This document shows positions 1-11,334 of a stretch of DNA of 64,000 nt, one piece after another. The notes under the pieces are model-generated. The model had not been told where the DNA came from and searched no databases. It was given only the letters and a program-made list of their open reading frames with translations. The number at the start of each line of letters is the position of its first letter. The first letter of the stretch is position 1. The translations under genes and the position numbers were made by a program. Source of the stretch: Isoetes taiwanensis (taxonomy: Eukaryota; Streptophyta; Lycopodiopsida; Isoetales; Isoetaceae); NCBI GenBank assembly GCA_021234155.1, contig JAJEKV010000052.1:3156254-3220253 (forward strand), read 5' to 3'.

Positions 1-1825
1 TTAACGACCATGGCATATATGTTCGAGAGCAACACATAAGCTGAGTCATTGGAGGGCTCTACACTCAGAACATGTCCTAATGCTTGCTCACCTAGTTCCT
101 TATTACCGTAAACTTTGCATGCAGCTAGAAGGGAAGTCCAAGATTCCACAGCTGTTTCAAATGGCATGCTGTTAATAAAATCGAGTGCCTGATGAAGCTG
201 CCCTATACGTCCAAGCAGGTCAGTAATACAAACATAATGTTGCACTTTCAGAGTAATGCCATAGTCCCCTGTGATTGAAGAAAAATAATAACATCCTTTA
301 TCTAGCAGACATGCATGATTGCAAGCTGACAAAGCAGAAATAAATGTGATATCATCTGGCCTTACAAGATCGAGTAGCATGATTTCAAACATTTTCAGAG
401 CCTCCATGCCATCTCCATGCTGAGCATATCCTGCAATGATTGCATTCCATGAGACAATATCTCGTACAGGCAAACTCCAGAACACCTGACGGGCATCCTC
501 TATGCTGCCACATTTAGCATACATGTCAATAAGAGCATTGCCAATAATACTATTCAGCTGAGGGATATTTTCTAAAATGCTTTTATGAATTTTCTTTCCC
601 TCTTGCAAAGCTGCTACACCAGAACATGCACTCATCAAGCTTACAAAAGTAGCTTCATCGGGTTTAACACCTTCCTGTGCCATAAGTACGAAAAGATCCA
701 GAGCTTGTTTTACGTCAGCATTTTCTATATATCCTGTGAACATTGCATTCCAGGAGACAACGTCTTGTACAGAAAGAATTTCAAACACACAACGTGCACT
801 CTCTATGACTCCACATTTAGCATACATACTGATGAGGCTACTATTTATAAAGATGTCTAAGTGCTCTCCCATAAGTAATATGCTAGCATGGACCCATTTG
901 CCATATTCCATGACCATAGCAGATGTGCAAGAACTTAAAATGCTAACAAAACTGAATTTATCTGGCTCAATAACCTCTATAGACATTTGCTTAAAAAGTT
1001 GTAGGGCTCCCAAGTAATCTCCATTGTGCACATATCCTGCTAACATTATGTTAAATGATACAATAGTATGTAGACTCAGCCTGTTAAAAACTTGGCACGC
1101 ATTACTTATGTTACCACAGCCAGCATACATGTCGACAAGTGTACTCCCAACATAAACATCAGACTCACATCTAGCTTGTAGTATATCAGCATGGACACGT
1201 TTACCTTGTCCCTGACCTGAGCATGCACCTACAATGCTCATTAAAGTAACTTTATTGGGCTTGAAGCCTTGTTGCTGCATTTCGTTATAGTACTCAAGAG
1301 CTTCAGGCCCATCACCTTCTTGGATGAGACCACCAATCATTGCACTCCATGAGACAACATTTTGTGCAGGAAGTCGTTTGAATACCTGCCGAGAATCTTC
1401 CATGCTTCCACATTTAGCATACATGTCAATTAAACTGCTTCCAAGAAAGATATCCAACTCAAACCCAACTTCCAGAATTTTAGCATGAAACAACTTTCCA
1501 GATTGTAGAACCCAATTAATAGCACAAGCATTTATAACACCTACAAAGGTGAATTTATCAGGGGACACACCCTTCAATAGCATTTGATTGAACAGATAAA
1601 AAGCTTACTTTACTATCCCTATGTTCTACAAACCCAGCAATTATTGTAGTCCATGTGCAGACATCTTGTGTGCGCATTCTAATGAAGACTCCATAAGCAT
1701 CGACTATTCTGCTGCATTTAGTATACATATTCAGTAGTGTATTGCCAACATAAATATCATTCTCACATTTAGCCCTCAAGATGTTAGCATGTACCAATTT
1801 CCCTTCTTCCATAGCAGACATCTTT
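1..1825 (-). pseudogene. PPR protein, C-terminal part (copy A), 3' end beyond window
   Basis: Reading the minus strand from 1557 down to the window edge gives about 519 codons in which I found no stop. They form consecutive pentatricopeptide repeats of the P/L/S type, with recurring blocks such as SLIDMYAKCGS, VVSWNAMI and KPDEATFVSLMSAC. At the edge they pass into an E-type tail containing DLLGRIGQLHQA and VLLSNIYA. Such proteins bind RNA in plastids or mitochondria and guide processing or C-to-U editing (family knowledge); whether a DYW domain follows cannot be seen. Further upstream (1558-1825) the PPR reading continues in another frame (KLVHANILRAKCENDIYVGN), with one extra base near 1605. 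Homology to copy B stops abruptly at about 1822, where a lectin-like exon on the other strand begins. The copy is therefore 5'-truncated and probably a pseudogene, although the long open part is well preserved. Confidence 0.85.
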
Positions 1826-2248
1826 TTGGCAATAGCGAACAAGGCAGGGGCAGGGATGCTGTGTTATTTGGGAGAACGCAACACCACAAATGTGATGAAA
1901 TTGTGGGGAGGCATAGCCATGCTTGGGGATTACTCAGCTGCAGATAGCTGCGCCCTCGTAATAGATGACCAGGGTTATATAGCCCTGCGAACCAATGTCT
2001 CTTCGAGTATTATCTTTTATCTAAGTGATAGTGAGAAAGCCGACATGGCTAATGTTTGGGTTGCTGTAACCAACTCTGGAGTTCTTACCCATTATCTCAA
2101 CTCTACTTCATACCCTCCTCCTCCTAGTATTGTTTCATACCCCCCTCCCCCCTTGCTACCCTCCCAAAATTCCCCCCCTCCTCCTCTTGGCTCACATCCC
2201 TCCCCTCCCCCTCCCGCCCGATCTAGCATTTTTGCAGGGTCCAGGTAA
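1826..2248 (+). pseudogene. Fragment of secreted lectin-like protein with Pro-rich tail
   Basis: The plus-strand frame reads AGAGMLCYL, then a Cys followed by ALVIDDQGYIAL, then a serine/proline-rich tail (SYPPPPS, SPPPPLGSHPSPPPPAR). The same order, with both cysteines and the DxGYIA core, occurs in the protein at 25277-26038, so this is a paralogous fragment without its signal peptide. The core resembles the QDDGNLVL strand of bulb-type lectin domains, and the tail is extensin-like. A GTAATA sequence after CAG at 2247 looks like a splice donor. The fragment starts exactly where PPR homology stops, which points to rearrangement or capture by a mobile element. An in-frame upstream ATG lies in antisense PPR sequence and is not a credible start. 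Confidence 0.55.
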
Positions 2249-2266
2249 TAGCTTCTCACCTCAACT
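2142..2266 (+). repeat. Duplicated Pro-rich exon end, copy 1 (copy 2 at 2851-2975)
   Basis: About 125 bp, from the CCCCTTG-TACCCTCCC block through GATCTAGCATTTTTGC to the putative splice donor and TTCTCACCTCAAC, recurs at 2851-2975 with few changes. In copy 2 the CAG before the donor is changed. The 580 bp between the copies hold only a weak minus-strand reading frame. Confidence 0.8.
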
Positions 2267-2402
2267 ATCAATGTTTTTCCATGTTCTCATTAAGTCATTG
2301 CTCTTATTAACTTATTGTTTTGCTTGTGCAACAGTGACACTGTCGTTCATGCGCCTTTCCCATCGTCCTTGTTTTTGCTCTTGTTGATTTGCTCTAGCAT
2401 AC

Positions 2403-2696
2403 TTACATTAGCGTAATAGTTGAGGATTCTTTACAACGAGAAGTCTTTGTTCTCTTTTGTCCAATTCGTTTTTTATTGAGTATTTCCTTGATTTTATAAT
2501 CAGTTGTAGACTCTTGAATTAAAAAACATGTTATGCCTATTTGGTCCAATTCAAATTTTCGTCTCCCTCTAAGTATGTCCCTTAGAACACTGCCTTCCTC
2601 CAAACCATCAATAGGCTGAAGTTTCAAAATAATTTCTCTCCATTGGATCCTAGGCAAATTGATATTCCCGCTGTTGTGCACTCTATATTCCTTCAT
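2403..2696 (-). CDS. Hypothetical reading frame, 97 codons
   Basis: An open frame of 97 codons with a mixed, charged composition (EEGSVLRDILRGRRKFELDQ, then IKEILNKKRIGQKRTKTS). It lacks the low complexity of most chance frames here. I recognise no domain. It lies between two copies of the Pro-rich exon end and may be a captured exon or chance. No promoter or partner gene is visible. Confidence 0.2.
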   Translation of the reverse strand: MKEYRVHNSGNINLPRIQWREIILKLQPIDGLEEGSVLRDILRGRRKFELDQIGITCFLIQESTTDYKIKEILNKKRIGQKRTKTSRCKESSTITLM

Positions 2697-2850
2697 AAGA
2701 GCAAGTGTTGTACAAATAGTGTTCTCTGTGGTGTTTTTATCTTCTTGGTTTGAATTTGAGAAAGTGGATTGTTACAAAAAAAAATGCCAAAAGATTTGGA
2801 GGAGGGAGTATTCATGTTTCTTGTTTGCACAGATTTCTTCCCCCCTTGGT

Positions 2851-2975
2851 ACCCCTCCCCCCTTGGTACCCTCCCAAAATCCCCCCCCTCCTCCTCTTGC
2901 CCTTATCCCTCCCCTCCCCCGCCCGCCCGATCTAGCATTTTTGCCGGGTCCAAGTAATCTTCTCACCTCAACACC
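2851..2975 (+). repeat. Duplicated Pro-rich exon end, copy 2
   Basis: Near-identical to 2142-2266. It encodes the same PPP-rich stretch followed by ARSSIFAGS, and lacks the lectin-like core upstream. It shows that the exon end was duplicated separately from the core. Confidence 0.75.
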
Positions 2976-3990
2976 TCAACAAAAGTGTTTTGCTCGAGCT
3001 TTTTATACCTTTCAATGAGTGAAACAAATCTATAATATATAAATCTAGTTTTTGTGGTGTCTTGAGAATCTTAAAAGCATAGTCTTGAATGCATTCATTG
3101 AGGACTTCTATTATACACTATACATGGTTCTAGTTTTTGTGGTTCCCCGAGAAACTTTAAAGCATAACCTTTAACGTATTCATTGAAGATATTTGTCTTC
3201 TCCTTTGTTGTGTTTGAATATCTAGCACAATAATAGGGGGTTTTTTTGTGTTTTTGTACGCTTTTCACTAAGGTTTTCCTATGATTTCGTGATGTATTCA
3301 AATGGATGTACTAATGCGTACATCTAGAGTGCACCATTTCTGAGCCATTGATTTTAGCCTATTTTTTTTCAATGGTCAACAACCAATGGCTCACAACAAA
3401 AGCCCTTTTTTTTGTGCGTGTGGTGCATAATGGGCACATGAAGGGCCATTGATTTTAGCCTTTTTTTTTCAATGGTCAACAACCAACGGCTCACAACAAA
3501 AGCCCTCTGTTTGTGTGTGTGGTGCATAATGAGCACATGAAGGGCTTGAAGGGCGCATGTAGTGCAGTTTCCCCGCCGGCAACACATTTCTTATCATAAC
3601 TTTTGATCCAGAGCTTTGTTTGAGATGATGTTTATTGCGTTGGAAAGCTCTCTCCGAGACCTTTTTGATAGTGTATGATATGGATATGTTTGGTTAAGTT
3701 ATCTATGCTAAAACAACAATTTTTCGGCCGGGTTTGGTAGACTTTCACATCCTACCAGCTGATTAATACAGGATTGCGCTATTGGATATTGTTTTATGGC
3801 TCATTCTGAATGAAGCTTGAAAAAAATTACCATGCATTTTTAGATTTTGAGGCAGTTATTAAGCAAATTCCAAGGCTTCTAGATCCTTGTGCTAACAAGC
3901 AGAAAAGTTTCCCACTTTGGTTTCTCACCACAAGAATCCATGGAGGCCAAAGGCTGCTGTTCAATTCCAGTTGAAAAATGTTTGTGTATG
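2976..3990. other. Non-coding stretch with short tandem duplications
   Basis: No credible gene. Around 3045-3190 an AT-rich unit beginning CTAGTTTTTGTGG is present twice. A 101-bp unit starting CCATTGATTTTAGCC is tandemly duplicated (3345-3445 and 3446-3544). A 30-base sequence at 3305-3334, with inverted arms GATGTAC/GTACATC, recurs once at 16346-16375. The stretch ends at the inverted end of the transposon at 3991. Confidence 0.7.
3345..3544 (+). repeat. Tandem duplication, 101-bp unit x2
   Basis: Two adjacent copies carry CAATGGTCAACAACCAA, GGCTCACAACAAAAGCCC and GTGTGGTGCATAATG in the same order and spacing, differing at a few positions and in the T-run length. Confidence 0.85.
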
Positions 3991-5682
3991 GGGTGTAAAT
4001 ATGGTAATGCTACCCAAAAAGCACTATCCGGACAAGTGCTTTAAGTGCTTTAGGTGCTTTACCCTCGAGTGCTTTTTCATTCAACGACCTCGGGGGGTTG
4101 TTACTCCAGAAATAGGATGGATCATTCCGTGGAGGTAAGGATCGATGAGATGGATGATCCCGCGGTGGGAGATCTCCGAAATGGTAAGGATCGTGACGAG
4201 GATCTTCAAGGGGGAACTCCATTGGCGGGAACTCCATTGGCGGGACAAGATTGATGGAGTTTCTCTTTTTCAATGCAATTATAAGAACACAAATTAGAGT
4301 TCAAATCGCATAGAAATCATAGGTGAATTAACAATGTTTTATTGCAATTTGATTTAGATTGATAATTCAATCTCATTTGCATTGGAGATTGAATTGTGGG
4401 CAGCTCTCTTGAAAGCATCCATTTAACCGGAAGAAGCTTTTTAGGATTCAAATCAAGTGAGAAGAGACAATCTGATTACTCTTTGTTTTTCTTAAGAGTA
4501 TTTTTGTTCCATTCTTTCAATGTATTATGCATCTCTAATGTTGTATCCTAGATCTCGTTTTTTTTTTCCCAAATGGGAAAATTGACGAGCACTCAGACAT
4601 TGATATCTTGAGTTCTACCAATCTATTTGGAGCGATTTCATTTTGATCTAGAAGTATACTTTGGTCTCTTTCTTTTGCAATCAAAATCACATAAATCCGA
4701 TCTCTGAGGAGTGAGAAATAGCCTCTCAAACTTGGCTGATTTTCTGTTACAGTGGGTGCAGAAATTGATGTCACAAGAATATACAAAATTCAGACTTTAA
4801 TATCTTGAGTGGTGCTGATCGGTTTTGAGTGATCTCACATGCATTTAAAACTAGACACTTAGCACTTTCTCTTGCAATTTAAATCACTCAAATCTGAGCT
4901 ATGCGGAGTGAGAAACAGTCTCTCAAAGTTCTGGTTTTTTGTTACAGGTTCTGATTTTTTGTCACAGAAATATACCAAAACTCAGAATTTGATATCTTGA
5001 GTTTTAATGAATAATTTTTGATTATTTTACCTACATCTAAAAGTAGACACTATGGCCTTTCTCTTGCAGTTTAAATCAATTAAATCTGAGCTTGGATGCG
5101 GGAGAAATGACCTCTCAAAGTTGGTCAATTTTCACTAATAGTGGGTTAACATTGTCTTTTATATGATCATTGTTGTTCTATATTGTTGTGAGTAGTCTTG
5201 CATTTACATTATTGATCAAGCTTTGTTAATCAGAGTTTTGAGATCCTTTTGTATCAAAGCAATCTTAATACATTCTTGCAATTCCGTCTCTGTATTAAAA
5301 CAATCTTAATACTATTCATGCAATTCCATTACTTCTTAGTTTTATCCTTGCAATTCCATTACTTCTTTTTGAACAGACAACCAGTCTTCTTTGTTTGTTA
5401 TTTTCTCTCTAACTTTCTCCATACTCTATTGAAACCAATCCAACATCGAAACTGCCATGTAATGTATCTCAGCAAAAAAAAAATTTGACATTACACGGCA
5501 TCAAAATGCAAAGATTGGAGAGTATCAGAGGTGATAATTATTAATCTAACTTAGCCGAGAACAAAGTACAGGCAGGAAGCATTTACGGCATGACTTTTGG
5601 CCGTGCGCAGCCAAGTGCTTTAAGTGCTTTAAGTGCTAAGTGCTTTCGCGTTTTTTTGGGTAGCATTACCATATTTACACCC
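3991..5682. mobile_element. Non-autonomous TIR DNA transposon (hAT/CACTA-like architecture)
   Basis: Positions 3991-4020 and the reverse complement of 5653-5682 are identical over 30 bases, beginning GGGTGTAAATATGG. The element is flanked on both sides by TATG (3987-3990 and 5683-5686), a likely 4-bp target duplication. Just inside each end are several copies of AAGTGCTTT or close variants (4037-4080; about 5611-5645), like the subterminal transposase-binding repeats of hAT and CACTA elements. The interior has no transposase frame but holds three diverged ~200-bp repeats. Superfamily assignment is uncertain: neither the terminal bases nor a 4-bp duplication is diagnostic. Confidence 0.75.
4590..5125 (+). 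repeat. Three diverged ~200-bp tandem repeats inside the transposon
   Basis: Units begin near 4597, 4797 and 4990. Each runs TTGATATCTTGAGT (or TTAATATC), then TAGACACT or TATACTTTGG, CTTTCTTTTGCAAT, AAATC-GAGCT, GGAGTGAGAAA and CTCTCAAA. Divergence between units is considerable, so the array is old. No coding capacity. Confidence 0.75.
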
Positions 5683-5686
5683 TATG

Positions 5687-8138
5687 GGTGTTGCAAACTT
5701 TATGACTTTCAGAATAATGGGATCAATCTGCTCTATCTTTGTGGTAACTTTTACTTATGTTCTATTTGTTTTATTGTAATCAAATTCAAAAGCTACAGGT
5801 GATGAAAGGCTCAAATGAATTCTAGTTTTTTTCTGGTTTGAATTCTAAATTTTTTGTTGTGCCTCTTTATTTTCTGTCCTTTCACTAATGCATCTCGCAT
5901 TTGGATCTTAGTCATGACTTATCTGTTGGCCGCCTAATGTTTAGGGACTAGAATTGGCAAGAAAGCTTGAAACATATATAATTTGGCGTGTTGCAATGAG
6001 CAGGTTCACACTTTGCTCAAAGCTGTTTCAAATTAAATTTTTATTATCAAGCAAATGCTTAGTTTTATGTAGCTTCACATTCATTGGGTTTAAATGGTTG
6101 GACTCAAAGGCCTTAGTGCTAAAGCAAAACACATTTGCACTATTGAAACTTCATGTCATTAAGTTTAAATTGTTTGATTCAAAGTTGTTAGTGTTAAAAT
6201 AAAGCACAAGGATATGTTGGGTTCAATTTCCATGACATGACTTACAGTCATCTTCTTAACAAATGTTCTTTATTCCATTGATAACTCTTCTAAATTACTT
6301 TAATAACCTGTTGACCTTTTTTGAGGCTCCACAATTGCTATATATCATTTTTTATTGTTATGTTGTCCATCTCCAAGGCCCCGAAGGGGCGAAAAAAACA
6401 AGGTGCTGCGCACGGAGTGTTGCCCTCTGTGGCCCGAGGGTGAAGTGGCTTAAATCATATTTCAAAGTCATATTTTCACAATCAAGCAAAATTGCTACTT
6501 CAAAACAATACAATACTTGATACTTGATTCTTGTTTTCAACAAGAATTTCTCCCTTGATCCCTAAAATATTATTCTAGTTCTGGAAAGGGCCACAATCCT
6601 ATAAAGATATGTTGCCAGAGTTTAAATCGTAATTGTAAACATGACGTGTTATTTTAGCTTGTGCGCTACAATTTGTCTACTGTGATATGTGTTAATTTAG
6701 CTTGTGTGCTATAATTTGTTTGCTTTGCATGCTTGTCCTTCACATGGTTCAAATATTGTTCACAACTATTCATTTTCTAGATATTCAAGTGATCACTTAA
6801 TAAAAAGAAGAATATATTTTAAAGCACATCTTCTATACCCACATCGTTTCCAAAGATCATCCTCCAAGACCATCTCCAAATACAGGTATTACGTAATTGT
6901 AGTCAAACAGCAATTGCAGTCAAACAGCAACATCTAACTAAAATTCACCATATAACAAAGGCAAAATTCAAGCTGTTATTTTATTTTCAAATGAACTACA
7001 TGTACATGGTTCAAAACTTAGAAAAAAAAAAAATACTTGCACAACATAATCACAACAGCTTGAAGTAACAATTCACATTCGCACTGCAGAGACATGGAAT
7101 GAGGCGTCAATGCCAGTTTTTCCCATTTTACGATAGCTAGCATAAGATCCATATTAGCTCGCATAAGATCTGCATCTTTCAAGTTGTTTGGCTCACAGGC
7201 AATAAAACTTTCTTGTCTCAGATTATTCTATGGCAAATCATCCACCAAAAATGATGATGGATACGTTTCTTCATTGGCCATATTCCAAAACCATACGTAC
7301 ATCTCTGCAATAGTTATAAGGCATCAAGTCAATGCATAAATTATAACTATATGTCATGCTTACTTTTCACGATGAACATCTTCCACAAAGACCACCGGTG
7401 ACTAGCGATAGCGTGATATTAAAATATTCATCGACGCCGCCCATACACCATGGAAACAATCGTGACATTTAGTGAATTGAACCATATAGAGTGGTATAAG
7501 TTAGACTACATTGGAACAACAAAATGATAACAAGTCTTTGTTCCATAGACATCTTAATTTGTTGCAAAATTATCAATACTTTGCTTTTATCTCATATCCG
7601 TGCTCGAGTCAACATTGCATCTTAAAGTGGCTTGTTTTGCAAAAAGAAGCAAAGTGGTTGTTCGCATTGATATTGCAAATTTGTCGAAATATTGTGGTCA
7701 CTTTGCATTTCCGAAGTCTGCGGACTAGTTATTCATCAACAAATCAATGACAACCACCAAGCAACTTTAGTGTAATCATTGCTGGTTATCCGACGTAATA
7801 TTTGCTCTTTAACTCTGTTAAATTTTCTAGCACCACCAAGAAATCAAACCGATGGGTCTCAAGGGATTCCTTATTGTTAGAGACTTGCTTCGACCCTTCC
7901 TTGATGTGCACTCATTGAACCGGATGGGTTTCACACATTGAAGTGGGACCGAGCTCCTTCGCTTACTTTCTTGGATTTTGAACTTATCGTGAACGCCGCC
8001 AGTATGGATCTTTTTGCGTTTACATCCTATTCGGAAAGATTCACATTATTCTTTTCCATCTCCATCTTCAAATCCAGAAACCCTTGGTTGAAAATGACTT
8101 ATAGAACCACCGATGTTTTCAATGTGACTGGACATTAC
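5687..8138. other. AT-rich stretch without recognisable genes
   Basis: No frame with recognisable domains on either strand. It contains one GGCCCCGAAGGGGC hairpin (6378-6391), a motif shared with the repeats at 16.2 and 18.5 kb, here followed by an unrelated GC-rich 60 bp. From about 7380 CG dinucleotides become frequent and CAG/CTG scarce, as in the adjoining PPR copy B. The last ~100 bp before 8139 may be a degraded 3' continuation of that gene. Confidence 0.5.
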
Positions 8139-10659
8139 TTAACGACCATGGCATATATGTTCGAGAGCAACACATAAGCCGAGTCATTGGAGGGCTCTAC
8201 ACTCGAGAACATGTCCTAATGCTTGCTCACCTAGTTCCTTATTACCGTAAACTTTGCATGCGGCTAGAAGGGAAGTCCAAGATTCCACAAATTTGTTTCA
8301 AATGGCATCTGTTAATAAAATCGAAAGTGCTCGATGAAGCTGCCCTATACGTCCAAGCGTGTCAAGAATACAAACATAATGTTGCACTTTTAGAGTAATG
8401 CCATAGTCCCCCGTGATTGAAGAAAAATAATAACATCCTTTATCTAGCGGACATGCATGATTGCAAGTCGACAAAGCAGAAATAAATGTGATATCATCGG
8501 CCTTACAAGATCGAGTAGCATGATTTCAAACATTTTTGAGCCTCCATGCCATCTCCATGCCGAGCATATCCCGCAATGATTGCATTCCATGAGACAATAT
8601 CTCGCATGGGCAAACTCGGAACACCGACGGGCATCCTCTATGCTGCCACATTTAGCATACATGTCAATAAGAGCATTGCCAATAATACTATTCACCTGAG
8701 GGATATTTTCTAAAATGCTTTTATGAATTTTCTTTCCCTCTTGCAAAGCTGCTACACGGAACATGCACTCATCAAGCTTACAAAAGTAGCTTCATCGGGT
8801 TTAACACCCTTCCCGTGCCATAAGTACTAAAAGATCCGAGCTTGTTTTACGTCAAGATTTTCTATATATCCCGTGAACATTGCATTCCGTGAGACAACGT
8901 CTTGTCTGAGAAGAATTTCAAACACACAACGTGCACTCTCTATGACTCCACATTTAGCATACATACCGATGAGGCTACTATTTATAAAGATGTCTAAGTG
9001 CTCTCCCATAAGTAATATGCTAGCATGGACCCATTTGCCATATTCCATGACCATAGCGGATGTGCAAGAACTTAAAATGCTAACAAAACTGAATTTATCC
9101 GGCTCAATGTCATCTATAGACATTTGCTTAAAAAGTTGTAGGGCTCCCAAGTAATCCCTGCTAACATTATGTTAAATGATACAATAGTATGTAGACTCGA
9201 CTGTTAAAAACTTGGCACGCATTACTTATGTTACCACCCGCCAAAGATACATGTCGACAAGTGTACTCCCAACATAAACATCGGACTCACATCTAGCTTG
9301 TAGTATATCAGCATGGACACGTTTACCTTGTCCCCGACCGAGCATGCACCTACAATGCTCATTAAAGTAACTTTATTGGGCTTGAAGCCTTGTTCTTCGC
9401 ATTTCGTTATAGTACTCAAGAGCTTCAGGCCCATCACCTTCTTGGATGAGACCACCAATCATTGCACTCCATGAGACAACATTTTGTGCAGGAAGTCGTT
9501 TGAATACCGCCGAGAATCTTCCATGCTTCCACATTTAGCATACATGTCAATTAAACTGCTTCCAAGAAAGATATCCAACTCAAACCCAACTTCCGGAATT
9601 TTAGCATGAAACAACTTTCCAGATTGTAGAACCGAATTAATAGCACAAGCATTTATAACACCTACAAAGGTGAATTTATCGGGGACACACCCTTCAATAG
9701 CATTTGATTGAACAGGATAAAAAGCTTACTTTACTATCCCCATGTTCTACAAACCCAAAGAATTATTGTAGTCCATGTGCGGACATCTTGTGTGCGCATT
9801 CTAATGAAGACTCCATAAGCATCGACTATTCACTGCATTTAGTATACATATTCAAGAGTGTATTGCCAACATAAATATCATTCTCACATTTAGCCCTCAA
9901 GATGTTAGCATGTACCAATTTCCCTTCTTCCATAGCGGACATAATGGCACATGCATTCACAATGCTAGCAAAAGTTACACGGGTTGCACTTGACTTGTCG
10001 ATCTTGCATTTGAAAAACATTTTAAAAGCATCATTCGCCGATCATGTTGAGTATATCCGAAATGATCGCACTCGTACACAAGTGTCTCTAATGGAAAACT
10101 GTTAAAAAATCACTTCGGCAGATCTCCATGCCTCCACATTTTATGTAGGTGTTGATAAGAGCATTCCATAACAGATTCCTAGACTCAATGTTTTTTCACA
10201 AAACGGCATGATTTTTTTGTTTTTCGATAAGGCCTTCCTCTCTCGATACATTTGTGCAAAGGCGGAGATGCAAGTTTCTTGGTTTAACGGAATGCTTACT
10301 TGTTTTACTAGCTCCACATTGTGCATGGCATAGGCGCGATTGAAAAGACTTGTGAAATACCTAGCCGATCAACACCGATTAAGCACTCACCGACTATGTA
10401 AAATGCACGTAATATATATTCCAGTTTTTGGTACTATTCTCCCTCAATGTTGTCGGAAGTGAAATCTCCACAAATAGACATATCACGGACTTTGTTTCCA
10501 AATGAATGTCATTATAAAAGCTCTATTTGCAAAACTCTCCAATTTAGAACACCACCATAAACTTTTTCTTTTATTGGCAAATGCTACGGTTGAGCTGGTC
10601 AACAGAGAATGATGGATCGTGTGATTGGATGGGCGATGATGCTTGAGAGATGACGCCAT
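8139..10659 (-). pseudogene. PPR protein gene copy B (fuller but with broken frame)
   Basis: From 8139 to about 9945 this is the same gene as copy A, in the same order. It continues 5' beyond copy A's breakpoint with MSAMEEGKLVHANI preceded by VTFASIVNACAI, and then NALINTYIKCGGME near 10130-10180. A plausible start codon is at 10657-10659 (MASSLKHHRPSN, followed by a Ser/Thr/Lys-rich stretch that could be an organellar targeting peptide). The frame is interrupted many times, giving only pieces such as 8827-9150 and 9826-10020. Most differences from copy A fall at CAG or CTG sites, so many breaks may be read errors. The one-base insertion at the position equivalent to 1605 is shared with copy A. 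PPR proteins act on organellar RNA; no function can be assigned to this member. Confidence 0.75.
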
Positions 10660-10699
10660 CTCTTCTTCCTGTTGGAACATCCCAATGAGGACCACCGGT

Positions 10700-11222
10700 G
10701 ACGCAAAGTAAATAAGAAAATTAAACTAGATTAAGAAAGGTATCATCTTACTAGCCAAGTGAAAAATACAGATCATAACTTCATCAAGAGATCGCATCAA
10801 AAGCTGCTAAAGCAACTAGGTCCAAGACAGAAACAGTTCACGACGGACCGCTTCAACCGTGTTCTTGATTGCATCAATGACTTCATAACCACCCACCGCC
10901 GATTGCCTTGACTATCCTTTTCTGTCTTGTTTGTTCCGGTCGACTCGAGCAAGATTGAGCCATCACATCCCTGTGAAGAACCCTACATATAGCAAAACTA
11001 GGACACAAATGCTGCTGCTTTGTAGACCAGTAAGAAACCCAAATCACAACCCTATTCAACAAAATCGATAATCCTATTGATGATGCCTAAGCACCTAGAT
11101 CATGCTAAAACGGCAATACGAAAAACAATCATGCTAAAACTACTATACAAAAAACAATCATGCTGCATAGATCAATAAGAACCCAAATGAGCTAAACAAA
11201 AAAAATTAGCCCTGTTCAACAA
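10700..11222. other. Non-coding stretch left of the LINE
   Basis: No gene. From about 11040 to 11222 it carries a sequence also found right of the LINE at 15485-15620 (AATCATGC..., GATCAATAAGAACC, TTAGCCCTGTTCA). The LINE thus lies between two copies of one repeat. Confidence 0.6.
11040..11222 (+). repeat. Direct repeat flanking the LINE, left copy (right copy 15485-15620)
   Basis: Shared blocks in the same order: CCTATT-ATGATGC, ACCTA-ATCATGCT, AAAACAATCAT, CATAGATCAATAAGAACC and ATTAGCCCTGTTCA. The copies are diverged (internal indels), so this is an old duplication and not a fresh target-site duplication. Confidence 0.7.
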
Positions 11223-11255
11223 AATGTAATGTAATGTAATGTAATGTAATGTATT
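11223..11255 (-). repeat. LINE 3' tail, (TTACA)n
   Basis: Perfect pentanucleotide repeats directly 3' of the LINE coding region in LINE orientation. A short tandem tail instead of poly(A) is usual in several non-LTR clades. Confidence 0.8.
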
Positions 11256-11334
11256 ATCACGCCATTATAGACCCCCAGGCCCATATGGCAAAGTTTACAT
11301 CAGTCAATTGTAAAATATGAGAGTTTTACAATTA

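Noticed and set aside
1781-2248. A complete 155-residue protein from the ATG at 1781
   Set aside because: Its first ~15 codons are antisense PPR sequence; only the part from about 1826 is homologous to the lectin-like protein.
8139-10130. Methylation-driven C-to-T decay of PPR copy B
   Set aside because: The changes alter the middle base of CAG/CTG or add and drop bases; few are C-to-T or G-to-A at the methylated base.
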